64,000 bases of DNA from JAWKZG01 sp041396125. GTDB taxonomy: Bacteria > Pseudomonadota > Gammaproteobacteria > Competibacterales > Competibacteraceae. This document shows, piece after piece, positions 46,248 to 55,271 of the stretch; positions within the stretch are counted from its first letter, which is position 1; the number at the start of each line of letters is the position of its first letter. The stretch is from assembly GCA_041396125.1 (NCBI GenBank), contig JAWKZG010000007.1:186001-250000 (forward strand), written 5' to 3'. The notes below the pieces were generated by a model. It had not been told where the DNA came from and searched no databases. It worked only from the letters and a program-made list of their open reading frames with translations. The position numbers and the translations under genes are program-made.

Positions 46248-46259
46248 GCAATGTGCTCC

Positions 46260-46438
46260 TTATCCGGACTGGCCCCAGTCCGGCAGATGATCGAGAATGA
46301 TGAAGCTCAAGGTGCCCAGCAGTACGACCGGGAAGCCGTAGCTGTAAAAACCACACTAAACGGCTGGCACAGCATCAGACAACCGCCAAGAATGAGCAGT
46401 GTCGCCAGCTGATAGAGTCGTCTTTTGCTAATACCCAT
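46260..46438 (-). CDS. Small membrane protein of the ABC-DhaKL operon, one apparent frameshift
   Basis: Starting at MGISKRRLYQLATLLILGGC, the ORF has two hydrophobic stretches but breaks at the A5 run 46346-46350 (plus strand). Adding one base gives VVFYSYGFPVVLLGTLSFII, then LDHLPDWGQSG and TAA at 46260-46262, a 59-residue protein. Small two-helix membrane proteins occur at this place in glycerol-type ABC operons (GlpU/DUF2160-like). It lies between the ATPase and dhaK, overlapping neither, and has GGAGAG just upstream of its ATG. Confidence 0.65.
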
Positions 46439-46450
46439 CGCTGCTCTCCT

Positions 46451-47538
46451 TCAAGTCGTGGTGTGGCCCAGCCGCGCTCCGCTGCCAGCGTCGAACAGAT
46501 AGACCTGCTGAGGGTAAAACGAAACCAGCAGGGATCACCCTGGCGGGCCGGAAAATCGATATCGACAACCTTGCGAAAATACTGCTCGCCATGCTGTACC
46601 TGTACGGCCCGGTCGGTGCCGCGAAAATCAACCGCGTAAATATGGCCGGCCTGAAAGCCCTGAGCTTCATTCAGACTGAGTTCGATATCATCCGGCCAGA
46701 CACCGAGCAGCAGGTGCTCCGGCAAGGCTTGCGGTAATGCGCCGGTCAGTTCGGTCAGGGCCAGGCTGGTGTGCTCGCCCAGCCGCAGCGTATTGCTGTC
46801 GCGCCGGGCCGGGAAAAAAGCCATGCACGGACTGCCCAGCAGCGCGCCTACACGGACATGCTGCGGGTCGCGGTAAAGTTCATTCAAGGTGCCCACCTGA
46901 TACAGCTGGCCGTGCTCCAGAATACCGATACGATCAGCAATGGCAGCGGCACCGTGATAATCGTGGGTGGCGTACAGCATGGTGGCGGCGTGGCGTTCAT
47001 GCAGCCGACGCAGTTCCAGGCGTAATTCCTCCCGCAGCTTCAGATCCAGCGCGCTGAGCGGTTCGTCCAGCAGATAAAGCGCCGGCTGGCGGACAATCGC
47101 GCGGGCGATAGCGACCCGCTGACGTTCGCCGCCACTGAGGGTTTCCACATCTCGTTCCAGCAGGTGGTCAATATGCAGATCACGCGCTACACGTTCCACC
47201 CGGCGACGGATTTCAGCCGCGCTCTGGCGGTATATCGCCGAGCGCAAAGGGAAGGCAATGTTATCGTGCACATTCAGGGTGGAAAAAAGATTGTAGCCCT
47301 CGAAAACCATACTCATATCCCGCACCATGGGATGCTGGTCGGTGATGTCGTGGGCATTGAACAACACTTGGCCGGTTTGTACCGATTCCAGACCGGCCAC
47401 ACATTGCAGGGTCGAGGATTTACCGGCACCCGTGGGGCCCAGCAGCACGAAGATTTCGTTCGGCTGTATCTCGAAACTGATATTGTCCAGGGCGGTGGTA
47501 GTGCCGTAGCGTTTGCTGATATTCCTGAGTTCGAGCAC
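46451..47538 (-). CDS. ABC transporter ATP-binding protein A, one apparent frameshift
   Basis: A MalK-like ATPase with Walker A LLGPTGAGKSSTL, signature LSGGERQRVAIARAIV, Walker B LYLLDEPLSALD and H-loop YATHD, followed by a TOBE domain. Near 46513 (plus strand) a C seems missing from ACCC: after WFRF the reading frame runs into unrelated residues, while the other frame continues TPQQVYLFDAGSGARLGHTT, a normal MalK C-terminus ending with TGA at 46451-46453. Corrected length is about 362 residues. It pairs with the second ATPase just upstream; two different ATPases per importer is a feature of glycerol-type ABC systems. Confidence 0.85.
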
Positions 47539-47541
47539 CGT

Positions 47542-48657
47542 TCAGTCCTCCTCCGACCGCAGTTCGAGGCATTCGCCGGTGTTGCGGTCAAAAAACCGCA
47601 GTTGGCGCAGATCGAAGCAGATGGCTTCATCCGGGTTATGACCCGACATATGCGTACCGCTCTGGCTCTGGCCCTGATACACCTTGTCATCGAGCTGAAA
47701 ATCAAAGTAATGCTCACGCCCGATGCTGTAGCGATCAACAATGGGCGCTGTGAGCACACCGCTGCCGTTATGCCCTGCAGTATGCGTGGTCAGCGTGATG
47801 TGTTGCGGGCGAATGCCCAGCTTGAGCGGGCGGTCGCCCAGTCCGGTCAGGGTTTGCAGCAAACGGGGGCCAACGGTCAGCTGAGTACCTTCTGCCCCGA
47901 GCAGCAGGCGCTCGTTTTTGACGCTTATATCAATGAAATACATACCCGGCGAGCCAATAAAAAAACCGGCGAAATCGTTGGCCGGGTCTTCGTACATCTG
48001 TCGCGGCGTGCCGACCTGAACAATTTTGCCATCACGCATTAACACAATACGATCCGCCAGTGACATGGCTTCGCGCTGATCATGGGTGACATAAACGGTA
48101 GTGAACCCCAGTTGTTTTTGCAGATGGCCCAGCTCCCAGCGCATTTCCTCGCGGAACTGTTCATCGATGGCTGACAGGGGCTCGTCGAGCAGTAGCACAT
48201 TGGGCTCGCGTACCACGGCCCGCGCCAGTGCTACTTTCTGTCGGGCACCGGGTGGCAGACTGGCCGGAAAACGGTTGAGGATATCTTCCAGCCGGAACAG
48301 CTCGCTGATCCACTCCAGTTTGCGCGCAATGTCCTGGCGCGGCATGCCACGGGCTTTGAGCGGGAAACAGATATTATCCTTCACCCTGAGGTGCGGATAG
48401 AGTGCGATAAACTGAAAGACCATCGCGATATTGCTCTCGATGGGATGTTGCTCGTTAACGCGCTCGCCATTGAACAGTATCTGCCCGCCAGTAGGGGCCT
48501 GCAGGCCGGCGATGCAGCGCAGGGTCGTGGTTTTGCCGCAGCCCGAGGGGCCCAGAAATACCACCATTTCGCCGTCGGCGATATCCAGATCGATACCGTC
48601 CACGGCAATAAAATCGCTGAAACGGACGCTTAGATCCCGTAGTTTTACTTCAGCCAC
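47542..48657 (-). CDS. ABC transporter ATP-binding protein B, altered signature motif
   Basis: A 371-residue MalK-family ATPase: Walker A LGPSGCGKTTTLRC, Walker B VLLLDEPLSAIDEQFRE, H-loop YVTHDQ and a full TOBE domain. The ABC signature, normally LSGGQ, reads FPASLPPGARQKVALARA, so the C-loop Ser-Gly-Gly is replaced by Pro-Pro-Gly. With the other ATPase of the operon (normal LSGGE) this predicts a heterodimer with one degenerate ATP site. Its stop is four bases before the start of ATPase A. No frameshift is needed. Confidence 0.88.
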   Translation of the reverse strand: MAEVKLRDLSVRFSDFIAVDGIDLDIADGEMVVFLGPSGCGKTTTLRCIAGLQAPTGGQILFNGERVNEQHPIESNIAMVFQFIALYPHLRVKDNICFPLKARGMPRQDIARKLEWISELFRLEDILNRFPASLPPGARQKVALARAVVREPNVLLLDEPLSAIDEQFREEMRWELGHLQKQLGFTTVYVTHDQREAMSLADRIVLMRDGKIVQVGTPRQMYEDPANDFAGFFIGSPGMYFIDISVKNERLLLGAEGTQLTVGPRLLQTLTGLGDRPLKLGIRPQHITLTTHTAGHNGSGVLTAPIVDRYSIGREHYFDFQLDDKVYQGQSQSGTHMSGHNPDEAICFDLRQLRFFDRNTGECLELRSEED

Positions 48658-48678
48658 ACAACACCTCAGTTCCGTTCC

Positions 48679-49581
48679 TCAATTTCGTTCACTTAGGGCT
48701 GTCAGATAGCGCACAAAAATCAATGACAGTCCGATGATAATGATCAACAAGATGACGGCCAGCGCCGAAGCCTCGCCGGTATAGAAATAACTGAACGCGG
48801 TTTTCGCCACCACGAACGACACGGTTTCGGTCGATGAACCCGGTCCGCCACCGGTTAGCGCGAAAAACAGATCATATTGTTTGAACGAGTCGATCAGGCG
48901 CAGCAGCAGGGCGATGAACAAAATAGGTGCGGATAAGGGCAGGGTGATACGAAAGAAACGAAAATTAGCGGAGGCACCATCCACGTCTGCCGCTTCGTAC
49001 AGTGCTGGCGGGATACCGCGAAACGCTGCTGTGGCCAGCAAAATCACGAACGGTGTCCACATCCAGGTATCGGCAATAACGACCGCCCAGAGCGCGTTGT
49101 CAGTGACCCCCAGCCAGTTCAGCTTGTCGCCACCAAAGACGGTCAGCAGGTAGTTCACGACGCCCCATTCCGAATTGAACATATAGCGCCACAGAAAACC
49201 GACCACAATAGGGCAGAGCATCATGGGCATCATCAAAACGGTGAACAGGAAATCCCGGCCGCGAAAATCCCGCTGCAGGAAATAGGCGACGGTAATCCCC
49301 AGCAGGAATTGTATGGTGACACTGAGCACTACAAACTGGCCGGTGAATATGAACCGTTCCCATAGCTCGGGATCGGTCAGCAGGAACTGGTAATTGTCCA
49401 GTCCGACGGACTCCGGCGACTGTGCCGAGCGGAGAATCGAGAAGCGCAGGAAACTGTAATTCAGCAGCGAAAAAAACGGATAGATCACCATGAACAACAG
49501 GATCAGCAGACAGGGTGCCAGAAACGCTGTGCAGATAATCCGGTCGGATAAGGGTTTGGCAGTGGTTTTGGTTTTCATCAC
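48679..49581 (-). CDS. ABC transporter permease (MalF/UgpA type)
   Basis: 300-residue inner-membrane protein with six or so hydrophobic segments (AFLAPCLLILLFMVIYPFF at the start) and the EAA loop YEAADVDGASANFRFFRITL. It is one half of the channel of the second ABC importer. It lies 21 bases upstream of ATPase B and 7 bases downstream of the partner permease gene, all leftward. Confidence 0.9.
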   Translation of the reverse strand: MMKTKTTAKPLSDRIICTAFLAPCLLILLFMVIYPFFSLLNYSFLRFSILRSAQSPESVGLDNYQFLLTDPELWERFIFTGQFVVLSVTIQFLLGITVAYFLQRDFRGRDFLFTVLMMPMMLCPIVVGFLWRYMFNSEWGVVNYLLTVFGGDKLNWLGVTDNALWAVVIADTWMWTPFVILLATAAFRGIPPALYEAADVDGASANFRFFRITLPLSAPILFIALLLRLIDSFKQYDLFFALTGGGPGSSTETVSFVVAKTAFSYFYTGEASALAVILLIIIIGLSLIFVRYLTALSERN

Positions 49582-49587
49582 ACCCTC

Positions 49588-50448
49588 TCAGCGTTTGCCC
49601 AGTACGCCGAAGGTCATGCCCATCAGCAGGTAATGCCGGATCAGATAGAAGAACACCGCGACCGGGATGATCAGAACAACTCCCGCCGCGCAGATCTGAG
49701 TCCACTCAATGCCGGTCGAGCCCATCGCAGAAGCTACTCTGACGGGCAGGGTTTTGGCCTGGGTGGTGGAGATAATCGAGGCGAAGGCGAATTCGTTCCA
49801 GGCGAAAATAAAACAGAATCCGGCGGTAGCCGCGATACCGCCCTTGACCATCGGCAGCACGAATTTCCAGAACGCGTACAACCGGGAATAACCGTTAATC
49901 ATGGCGATTTTCTCGACTTCGCGCGGTACGCCGTCGAAAAACCCTTTCATGATCCAGGTAGCCAGCCCGACATTGATGAACGTCGTGATAATAATCAGTC
50001 CGATACGAGTATCCGTGAGTCCCAGCTTTGAAAACATGACGTGATAGAACACCAGCACCGCGACCGGCGGAATCATGCGGGTTGACAGCACGAAGAACAT
50101 GAAATCGCCCTTGCCACGGAAGTTGAAACGGGATGCGGCATAGCCCGCCAGAGTGCCAAAAAGCACGGCAAAGAAGGTACCGCTGACCGAGACAATAATA
50201 CTGTTGAGCAAGGCATCCACAATGCCGATGGCGGATGCAGTATCGGCTGCGGCGCCAACTCCGAAGACACTTTGATAACCTGACAGGTCAGGCTCAAAAA
50301 ACAGTCGTGGCGGCATCGCGAACAGATCTGCCCGCCCTTTGATGGAAGACAGCACCAGCCAGAACAGTGGCCCCATGCTGTAGAGCATATAAAGCGCGAG
50401 GAAGATTAACGGTAGCAAGGTCGAAACTGACCGGATAGTTTTCGGCAT
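49588..50448 (-). CDS. ABC transporter permease (MalG/UgpE type)
   Basis: About 286 residues from MPKTIRSVSTLLPLIFLALY (ATG ending 50448; a longer frame to 50544 adds unconserved residues). It has five or six membrane helices and an EAA-type loop with a changed core, REVEKIAMINGYSRLYAFWK, in place of the usual EAAxxDGA. It pairs with the MalF-like protein encoded just downstream. The binding-protein gene precedes it by about 160 bases. Confidence 0.88.
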   Translation of the reverse strand: MPKTIRSVSTLLPLIFLALYMLYSMGPLFWLVLSSIKGRADLFAMPPRLFFEPDLSGYQSVFGVGAAADTASAIGIVDALLNSIIVSVSGTFFAVLFGTLAGYAASRFNFRGKGDFMFFVLSTRMIPPVAVLVFYHVMFSKLGLTDTRIGLIIITTFINVGLATWIMKGFFDGVPREVEKIAMINGYSRLYAFWKFVLPMVKGGIAATAGFCFIFAWNEFAFASIISTTQAKTLPVRVASAMGSTGIEWTQICAAGVVLIIPVAVFFYLIRHYLLMGMTFGVLGKR

Positions 50449-50611
50449 CGTTCTGGTAGTACCCGACGTTGACAAGGTGATTGCGGTTGGAAGAGGCCCG
50501 CGATACAGCCGCCCGCATTGCATTGGGCAGAAGAGAGCGCGCAACGGGCTCCTCTCTGGCTATACGCTGCCGGCCGGAAAAATCCAGCCGGCGGCTGCTC
50601 CAGCGGCTAGA

Positions 50612-52030
50612 TCAATTGAAAGGCAGTGCGACGACCTCGTCCTGACCTACCGGAGTAATGACCTGATCCGGTACTTCGGGCGGGTTTTCGGTGCGGGTGA
50701 TGGTATAGCCGGCGCGTTGCAGGGTGCGTTCGTGCTTGCGGGCGGCATCGTCCAGTGCCTGCTGCACGGTTTTAGCACCGGAGACCGCATTGCTGACTTC
50801 TTCCTGCAATTGATCCAGCAGAATCGGATACTCCGGCAAGTGCCAATAATCGTTGGTGTACTGCATAGCGCGCGCAAAATGCTGATTGTAGGCATTCAGA
50901 TTTTGCCATTCCGGGCTGTCGATGACGGACTTCAGGCCGGTCTGGCAGACCTGAGCGTAACGCATCTGTTGTTCGGGCTGGAAATACCACTCCATGAACT
51001 TGGTCAGCGTCGGGAGTTTTTTCGAGTATTTGTTAATCCCCATGCCTTGCCCGCCGACGCTGAACTGGCGCCGGAATTTGCCATCACGACCAATGGCACC
51101 CGGCAGATTGCCAAAACCGGTGACTTCGGCAAATTTGTTGACGTTGGGATCGGCATTCGAACCGTTGAAGTAATACCACTGCATGGCCATGGCGAGCTGG
51201 CCCTGCTGGAACGCGGCGTTGACTTCGTCCCAGCCCCAGTTGCTGGAACCGGGCGGGCCGAACTGGAACATATCGACATAGAACTGAACCCCGTCGACCG
51301 ATGCCGGAGAATTCAGGTAGCCATCAACTTCAAAGGTTTCGGGGTTGTAAAGCTCACCACCGAATGACCACATAAAGCTGTTGGAAGCGGTGGTGGCAAA
51401 ATCGTATTCCCGTCCCCCCATCTGTCCCCAGCCGTACAGACCCTGCTCCGGGCGGGTAAAGAACTCGGCGATGTCACGGGCTTGCTGATACGTTTGAGGC
51501 GGTGCCAGATCGTAGCCATACTTGTCCTTGAAAGCCTGCTGTTCTGCGGCATCCTCGAACAGGTCCTGGCGATACATGAAACCGTAGGCATCCTGATTGA
51601 CCGGTAAGCCCCAGTATTGACCCGAGCCATCGGGGTATTCACCGTAGCGTGCCAGGGTGGAGGGATCAAACAGATCGGCTGAGAGTGTATCCGAGCTGGC
51701 GAAAACTTCGTTGATGGAAACGGCATGGCCCGCGCCGGCAAATTCGGCGGTTGACTGGCTGTCCCACATGGCGAAATCGAAGGCATCGCCCTGGATGGCG
51801 AATTCCGATGCGATTTTGTTGTGCCATTCCGGCCCATACGGAACCAGTGCCGGTACCATTTCAACGCTTTTATCGGGGTAATCTCTGGCGATTTCTACCA
51901 ATGCGTCGGCGCAGGTGCCTGCATGCCAGACGAAGGTCAGGGTTTCAGCATGTACCCAGGCGGAGCTCGAGAGTGCCACAAGCGATGCGGAAACAGCGGT
52001 CCGAGCGCTCCAGGTGCGCATAAGCTGCAT
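50612..52030 (-). CDS. ABC transporter substrate-binding protein of the DhaKL operon
   Basis: About 472 residues from MQLMRTWSARTAVSASLVAL (ATG ending at 52030, AGGAGGCAAC upstream), with a Sec signal peptide cleaved after WVHA (about residue 28). The mature part is a sugar/polyol-type extracellular binding protein (YGLPVNQ-like WGLPVNQDAYGFMYRQD, GGRE, FGPPGSSNWGWDE). It is the first gene of the operon and is transcribed from the region with the operators at 52075-52107. The ligand is probably a small polyol or sugar. Confidence 0.88.
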   Translation of the reverse strand: MQLMRTWSARTAVSASLVALSSSAWVHAETLTFVWHAGTCADALVEIARDYPDKSVEMVPALVPYGPEWHNKIASEFAIQGDAFDFAMWDSQSTAEFAGAGHAVSINEVFASSDTLSADLFDPSTLARYGEYPDGSGQYWGLPVNQDAYGFMYRQDLFEDAAEQQAFKDKYGYDLAPPQTYQQARDIAEFFTRPEQGLYGWGQMGGREYDFATTASNSFMWSFGGELYNPETFEVDGYLNSPASVDGVQFYVDMFQFGPPGSSNWGWDEVNAAFQQGQLAMAMQWYYFNGSNADPNVNKFAEVTGFGNLPGAIGRDGKFRRQFSVGGQGMGINKYSKKLPTLTKFMEWYFQPEQQMRYAQVCQTGLKSVIDSPEWQNLNAYNQHFARAMQYTNDYWHLPEYPILLDQLQEEVSNAVSGAKTVQQALDDAARKHERTLQRAGYTITRTENPPEVPDQVITPVGQDEVVALPFN

Positions 52031-52074
52031 GAGTTGCCTCCTCAATTGATGGTGGTTTTGATCTCTATTTATGG

Positions 52075-52092
52075 GTAGGTATATCAACCTAC
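52075..52092. promoter_or_regulatory. Candidate operator upstream of the second ABC operon
   Basis: GTAGGT (52075-52080), ATATCA spacer, ACCTAC (52087-52092) form a 6-bp inverted repeat 45 bases upstream of the binding-protein start. Together with the adjacent palindrome it is the likely control site of the ABC-DhaKL operon. Confidence 0.45.
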
Positions 52093-52093
52093 T

Positions 52094-52107
52094 TGGTAAA
52101 TTTACCA
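52094..52107. promoter_or_regulatory. Perfect 14-bp palindrome TGGTAAATTTACCA
   Basis: A strict palindrome next to the preceding repeat, 64 bases before the binding-protein start. It could be bound by the operon's own DeoR-family regulator or by a second, LacI/GntR-type protein not in the window. Confidence 0.45.
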
Positions 52108-52361
52108 GCAATAATGGGATTTGGGTACCCCGGCTCGCGATATTCTGGGGGAAAATATTCTTTTAGTATCAATGTATATTTAAAAATATAAATAATTCAA
52201 CAATTTATTATTGTTTGCTTGATACCAAGCCGATTGGGATATTGGTGGCAATCGGTGGATCTGTAAGCGCGCTGATTAGCGTGGAGGGATGGCAGATGAT
52301 GCACAGCTATTAAGATAATGTGCCTAATCTGACAGCTATAGCGATTATTCCTGTGTTCAGG

Positions 52362-52403
52362 CCCTGGATTCCTGCACCGGCGGGACTCCAGAAATGCTTA
52401 AGG
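52362..52403. repeat. Second, degenerate copy of the dRS3-like element
   Basis: GGATTCCTGCACCGGCGGGA then CTCCAGAAATGCTTA resembles the element at 36444-36480, sharing the flank CCAGAAATGCTTA; the palindrome has lost symmetry. Confidence 0.55.
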
Positions 52404-52434
52404 TTTAACAGAAAACGGTACCGGAACGCCTGGA

Positions 52435-54920
52435 CTAGGGCTTGGCATCCAGTAATTGGCTCAGTGCGGTGGGGCGGCCAAAGATATAGCCTTGCGCATA
52501 ATCTATGCCGATGTCCTTGATGATATGCAGGGTACGATCATTTTCAACGAACTCGGCAATGGTCTTCTTGCCCATTTTATGGGCGATATCATTGATCGAC
52601 TGCACCATGGTTGCGTCGATGGGATCATTTTCAATGTTTTTAATAAACATGCCATCAATTTTCAGGTAATCGACGGGCAGATTTTTCAAATAGCTCAGCG
52701 AGCAGAAACCGCTGCCAAAATCATCCAGCGCAAAATGACAACCCTGATCGCGCAGCGCCCGGATAAAACGGCTGGCTGTGCCGAGATTGGCGATAGCAGC
52801 CGTTTCGGTAATTTCAAAACACAGTTTATGCGGTGCAATACCGCTGGTTTGCAGCGTATTCCGCAGGTAGCTGAGAAACCTGTCATCGCTTAAGGACAAG
52901 CCTGATAAATTGATGGTACACAGGGATAAGGCTTTGACATGCTCGGGGTGATCTGCCAGCCAGCGTATGGCGTGAGTGACGACCCAGTGATCCAGTTTGA
53001 TGCTCAGATTGTAACGCTCGGCTGCTGCCAGAAAGGCCCCCGGTAAAATCAGCTGATCATTTCCCGGCTGTCGCATACGCAGCAGCAATTCGTAGCATAC
53101 TTCACCATCAGGCTGGGTCAGAGGAATGATCGGCTGCTGTACCAGTAATAAACGATTTTCTTCCTGCAGGGCTTCCTGGAGTACCGTAACCCAGCGCATC
53201 TCGCTACGCCTTTGGGCTAACTGGGCGTCATTCGGATAATACAGGTGGATCCGGTTACCGCCTTCCTCTTTGGCGACGTAACAGGCGTTATCGGCAATGC
53301 GCAGGATGCCACTAACGCTGTCGGAGGCGCTGTTAATAGGTACCATGCCGATACTGGCACCGATGCGAAAGGCTTTATTTTCCCATACGAACTGATACTG
53401 ACCGAGGATCTCCAGCAGTCGGCCTGCTATCCGCTGTGCCTGTTCGATGCTGCATTCCTGCAGCAGCAGTCCGAACTCATCGCCACCCAGGCGCGCCAGC
53501 AAATCTCTCGCACTCAGAGCGTCCCGCAGTAAAACACCGAGTTGGCGCAAGAGTTCGTCGCCAGCGGTATGGCCGCAAGAATCATTAATGATCTTGAACT
53601 GGTCCAGGTCGAGATAGCACAACACATGGTTGGCGTTGCGCTGCTGCGCACTATCAAGCAGTTCATGCAGGCGGCGTTCGAACTCGAAGCGGTTGGATAA
53701 ACCGGTCAAGGCATCATGGCTGGCCTGATAAGACAGCTTTTCGGACAACAGATAGGTTTCCGTCAAATCCCGCCAACTGATGACAACGCCGCTGATGCTC
53801 CCGATTTCTTCATCATGATAGGGATAAAACGCCACGTCCATATAACAGCGGCCTTTTTCCGGGAAACTGACCCAGCCCTGGTGCTTGCTGTTCTTGCCGG
53901 TTAAACACTGATCGACCGAGGCCTGTAAAAAACGGTTGAACAGCGCGGCACCGTGCACGGTACGCAAGGAGTGGCCCACGAGTGCCGCGCGATCCTTGCC
54001 GTAAGCCGCCAGATAAGCGTCATTGACCGCCTGATAGCAATAATGGCGATCGACGAAAGCCATCAGATCCGAGGTTGAGGAGACGATTTTTTCGTACAGG
54101 CGCAAGGCCTGTAAAGCGCGTTTACGCTGGGTAATATCGATCACTGAGTACTGGATAGCCGGCTGACCGGCCCAGTCTATTACTCTGACCATGTTCTGCA
54201 GCGTCAGAGTTTGACCGTTACAGTGCAGTGCATCCACTTCATACTGCACGGGTTGCTGCTGATGCTGCAGGCACACAGTATCGTAGGACTGCAGGCGCTT
54301 GTGCTCATGGTCAGGAAAGTGGGATTCGATACTGGTTTGTGCAAGTACCTCTGTCGAGGTTGCAAAACCGAGTAGATGAACATAAGCCTTGTTGACATAT
54401 AAAGGCTTGCTGTTGCGATGGATCAAGATGCCTTGCGGCGCGCCTTCAATGAGATCGCGGAATTGCTGCTCGCGTTGTTGTAAGGTCTGTTCGAAGCGCT
54501 CTTTTTCGTGTTGTATGTCAAGGTGCTCGAATAGGCGCTGCAAACTTATCAGCAGATCTTCGGTATTGAAAGGCTTGTACAGATAATCGTAAGCCCCTGT
54601 TTGAGCGCTTGTACAGCGGTTTCTATCGAGGCGTAGCCGGTTACCATCACGCACAGCATGTGCTGTCGTATGCGGCGCAACTGGCCGACCAGATCAACTC
54701 CGCTGGTCGCGCCTAACTTGACGTCAATCAACGCCACTTCAATCGGTTCCCGGCTGGCAATCTGCAATGCTTCGGTTGCGCTATAGGCGGGGATTGCGTG
54801 ATATCCCGAAATTTCGAGCAGATCGATAGTGCTGTCAGCAAAATCGCGGTCGTCGTCAACAACCAGTACTGGCAGATGGGATTTCAGCGTACAGGTTGAT
54901 TTTATGGCGATAGCGTTCAT
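52435..54920 (-). CDS. Receiver-PAS-PAS-GGDEF-EAL protein, one apparent frameshift
   Basis: The product begins with a receiver domain (PVLVVDDDRDFADSTIDLLE, phospho-Asp in VALIDVKLGATSGVD), then two PAS domains, a GGDEF domain with RLGGDEFGLLLQ and an EAL domain (YELLLRM, with ELL for EAL; NLSGLS, CFEITET, LDDFGSGFCSL, KIDG, AEFVEN, AQGYIFGRP). Near 54595 a G seems missing from GGGG: one frame reads ALKQGLTIICTS and stops, the other continues TGAYDYLYKPFNTEDL, the receiver's conserved Lys-Pro end. Adding one base gives about 828 residues. It would make and/or break c-di-GMP under control of the divergently encoded kinase. Confidence 0.85.
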
Positions 54921-55271
54921 GGATGAATGCCATAGGTTAATACTCTGAGTAATGTCCGTGTATTGTACTCAGGTGTAGTGAACGTCAAAAAAGTACAGTT
55001 TGATATTATCTTGATAAGCAAGCTTTGCTACCTGCGGATAGCCGTGAGCCTCATGGACCTCTGTTTTTTAAGCCCTGTTTTTGTTACTTCGCTACGGCTG
55101 GTATACACGGCACAGCAGATTTTTTTTGATAAATGATTTTGTGTCCTGCCTTTCCAATTATAAGCTTACTCAGCTTTGCGAATCATTGTAAAGGCATCTG
55201 CGTAAAGGCATCTGCGCGTGTATTACCCTGCACCAGGGGTAAGCTTCGGTATTTTCTATAACTATCGGCTC
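54921..55271. other. Divergent intergenic region with tandem duplication
   Basis: No gene lies between the GGDEF-EAL gene and the histidine kinase. The region is rich in T-runs and holds a perfect tandem 14-bp duplication at 55188-55215. Promoters for both genes must be here, but I cannot pick a convincing pair. Confidence 0.5.
55188..55215. repeat. Perfect tandem duplication, 2 x 14 bp
   Basis: GTAAAGGCATCTGC occurs twice, head to tail, 56 bases before the kinase start. It is probably a small duplication or a binding-site pair; nothing links it to a known element. Confidence 0.8.

Larger units (their letters stand above)
52031..52434. other. Operon control region and intergenic repeat, no gene
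   Basis: These 404 bases separate the binding-protein gene from the GGDEF-EAL gene. They hold two operator-like sites (listed separately), an A/T-rich tract at about 52150-52215 (probably promoter-rich), a dyad CCGATTG/CAATCGG (52230-52255) and a dRS3-like repeat (52362-52403). No coding sequence is seen. Confidence 0.55.

Noticed and set aside
47164..48042. 292-codon plus-strand frame opposite the two ATPases
   Set aside because: Antisense to conserved ABC ATPases; composition is a by-product of their codons.
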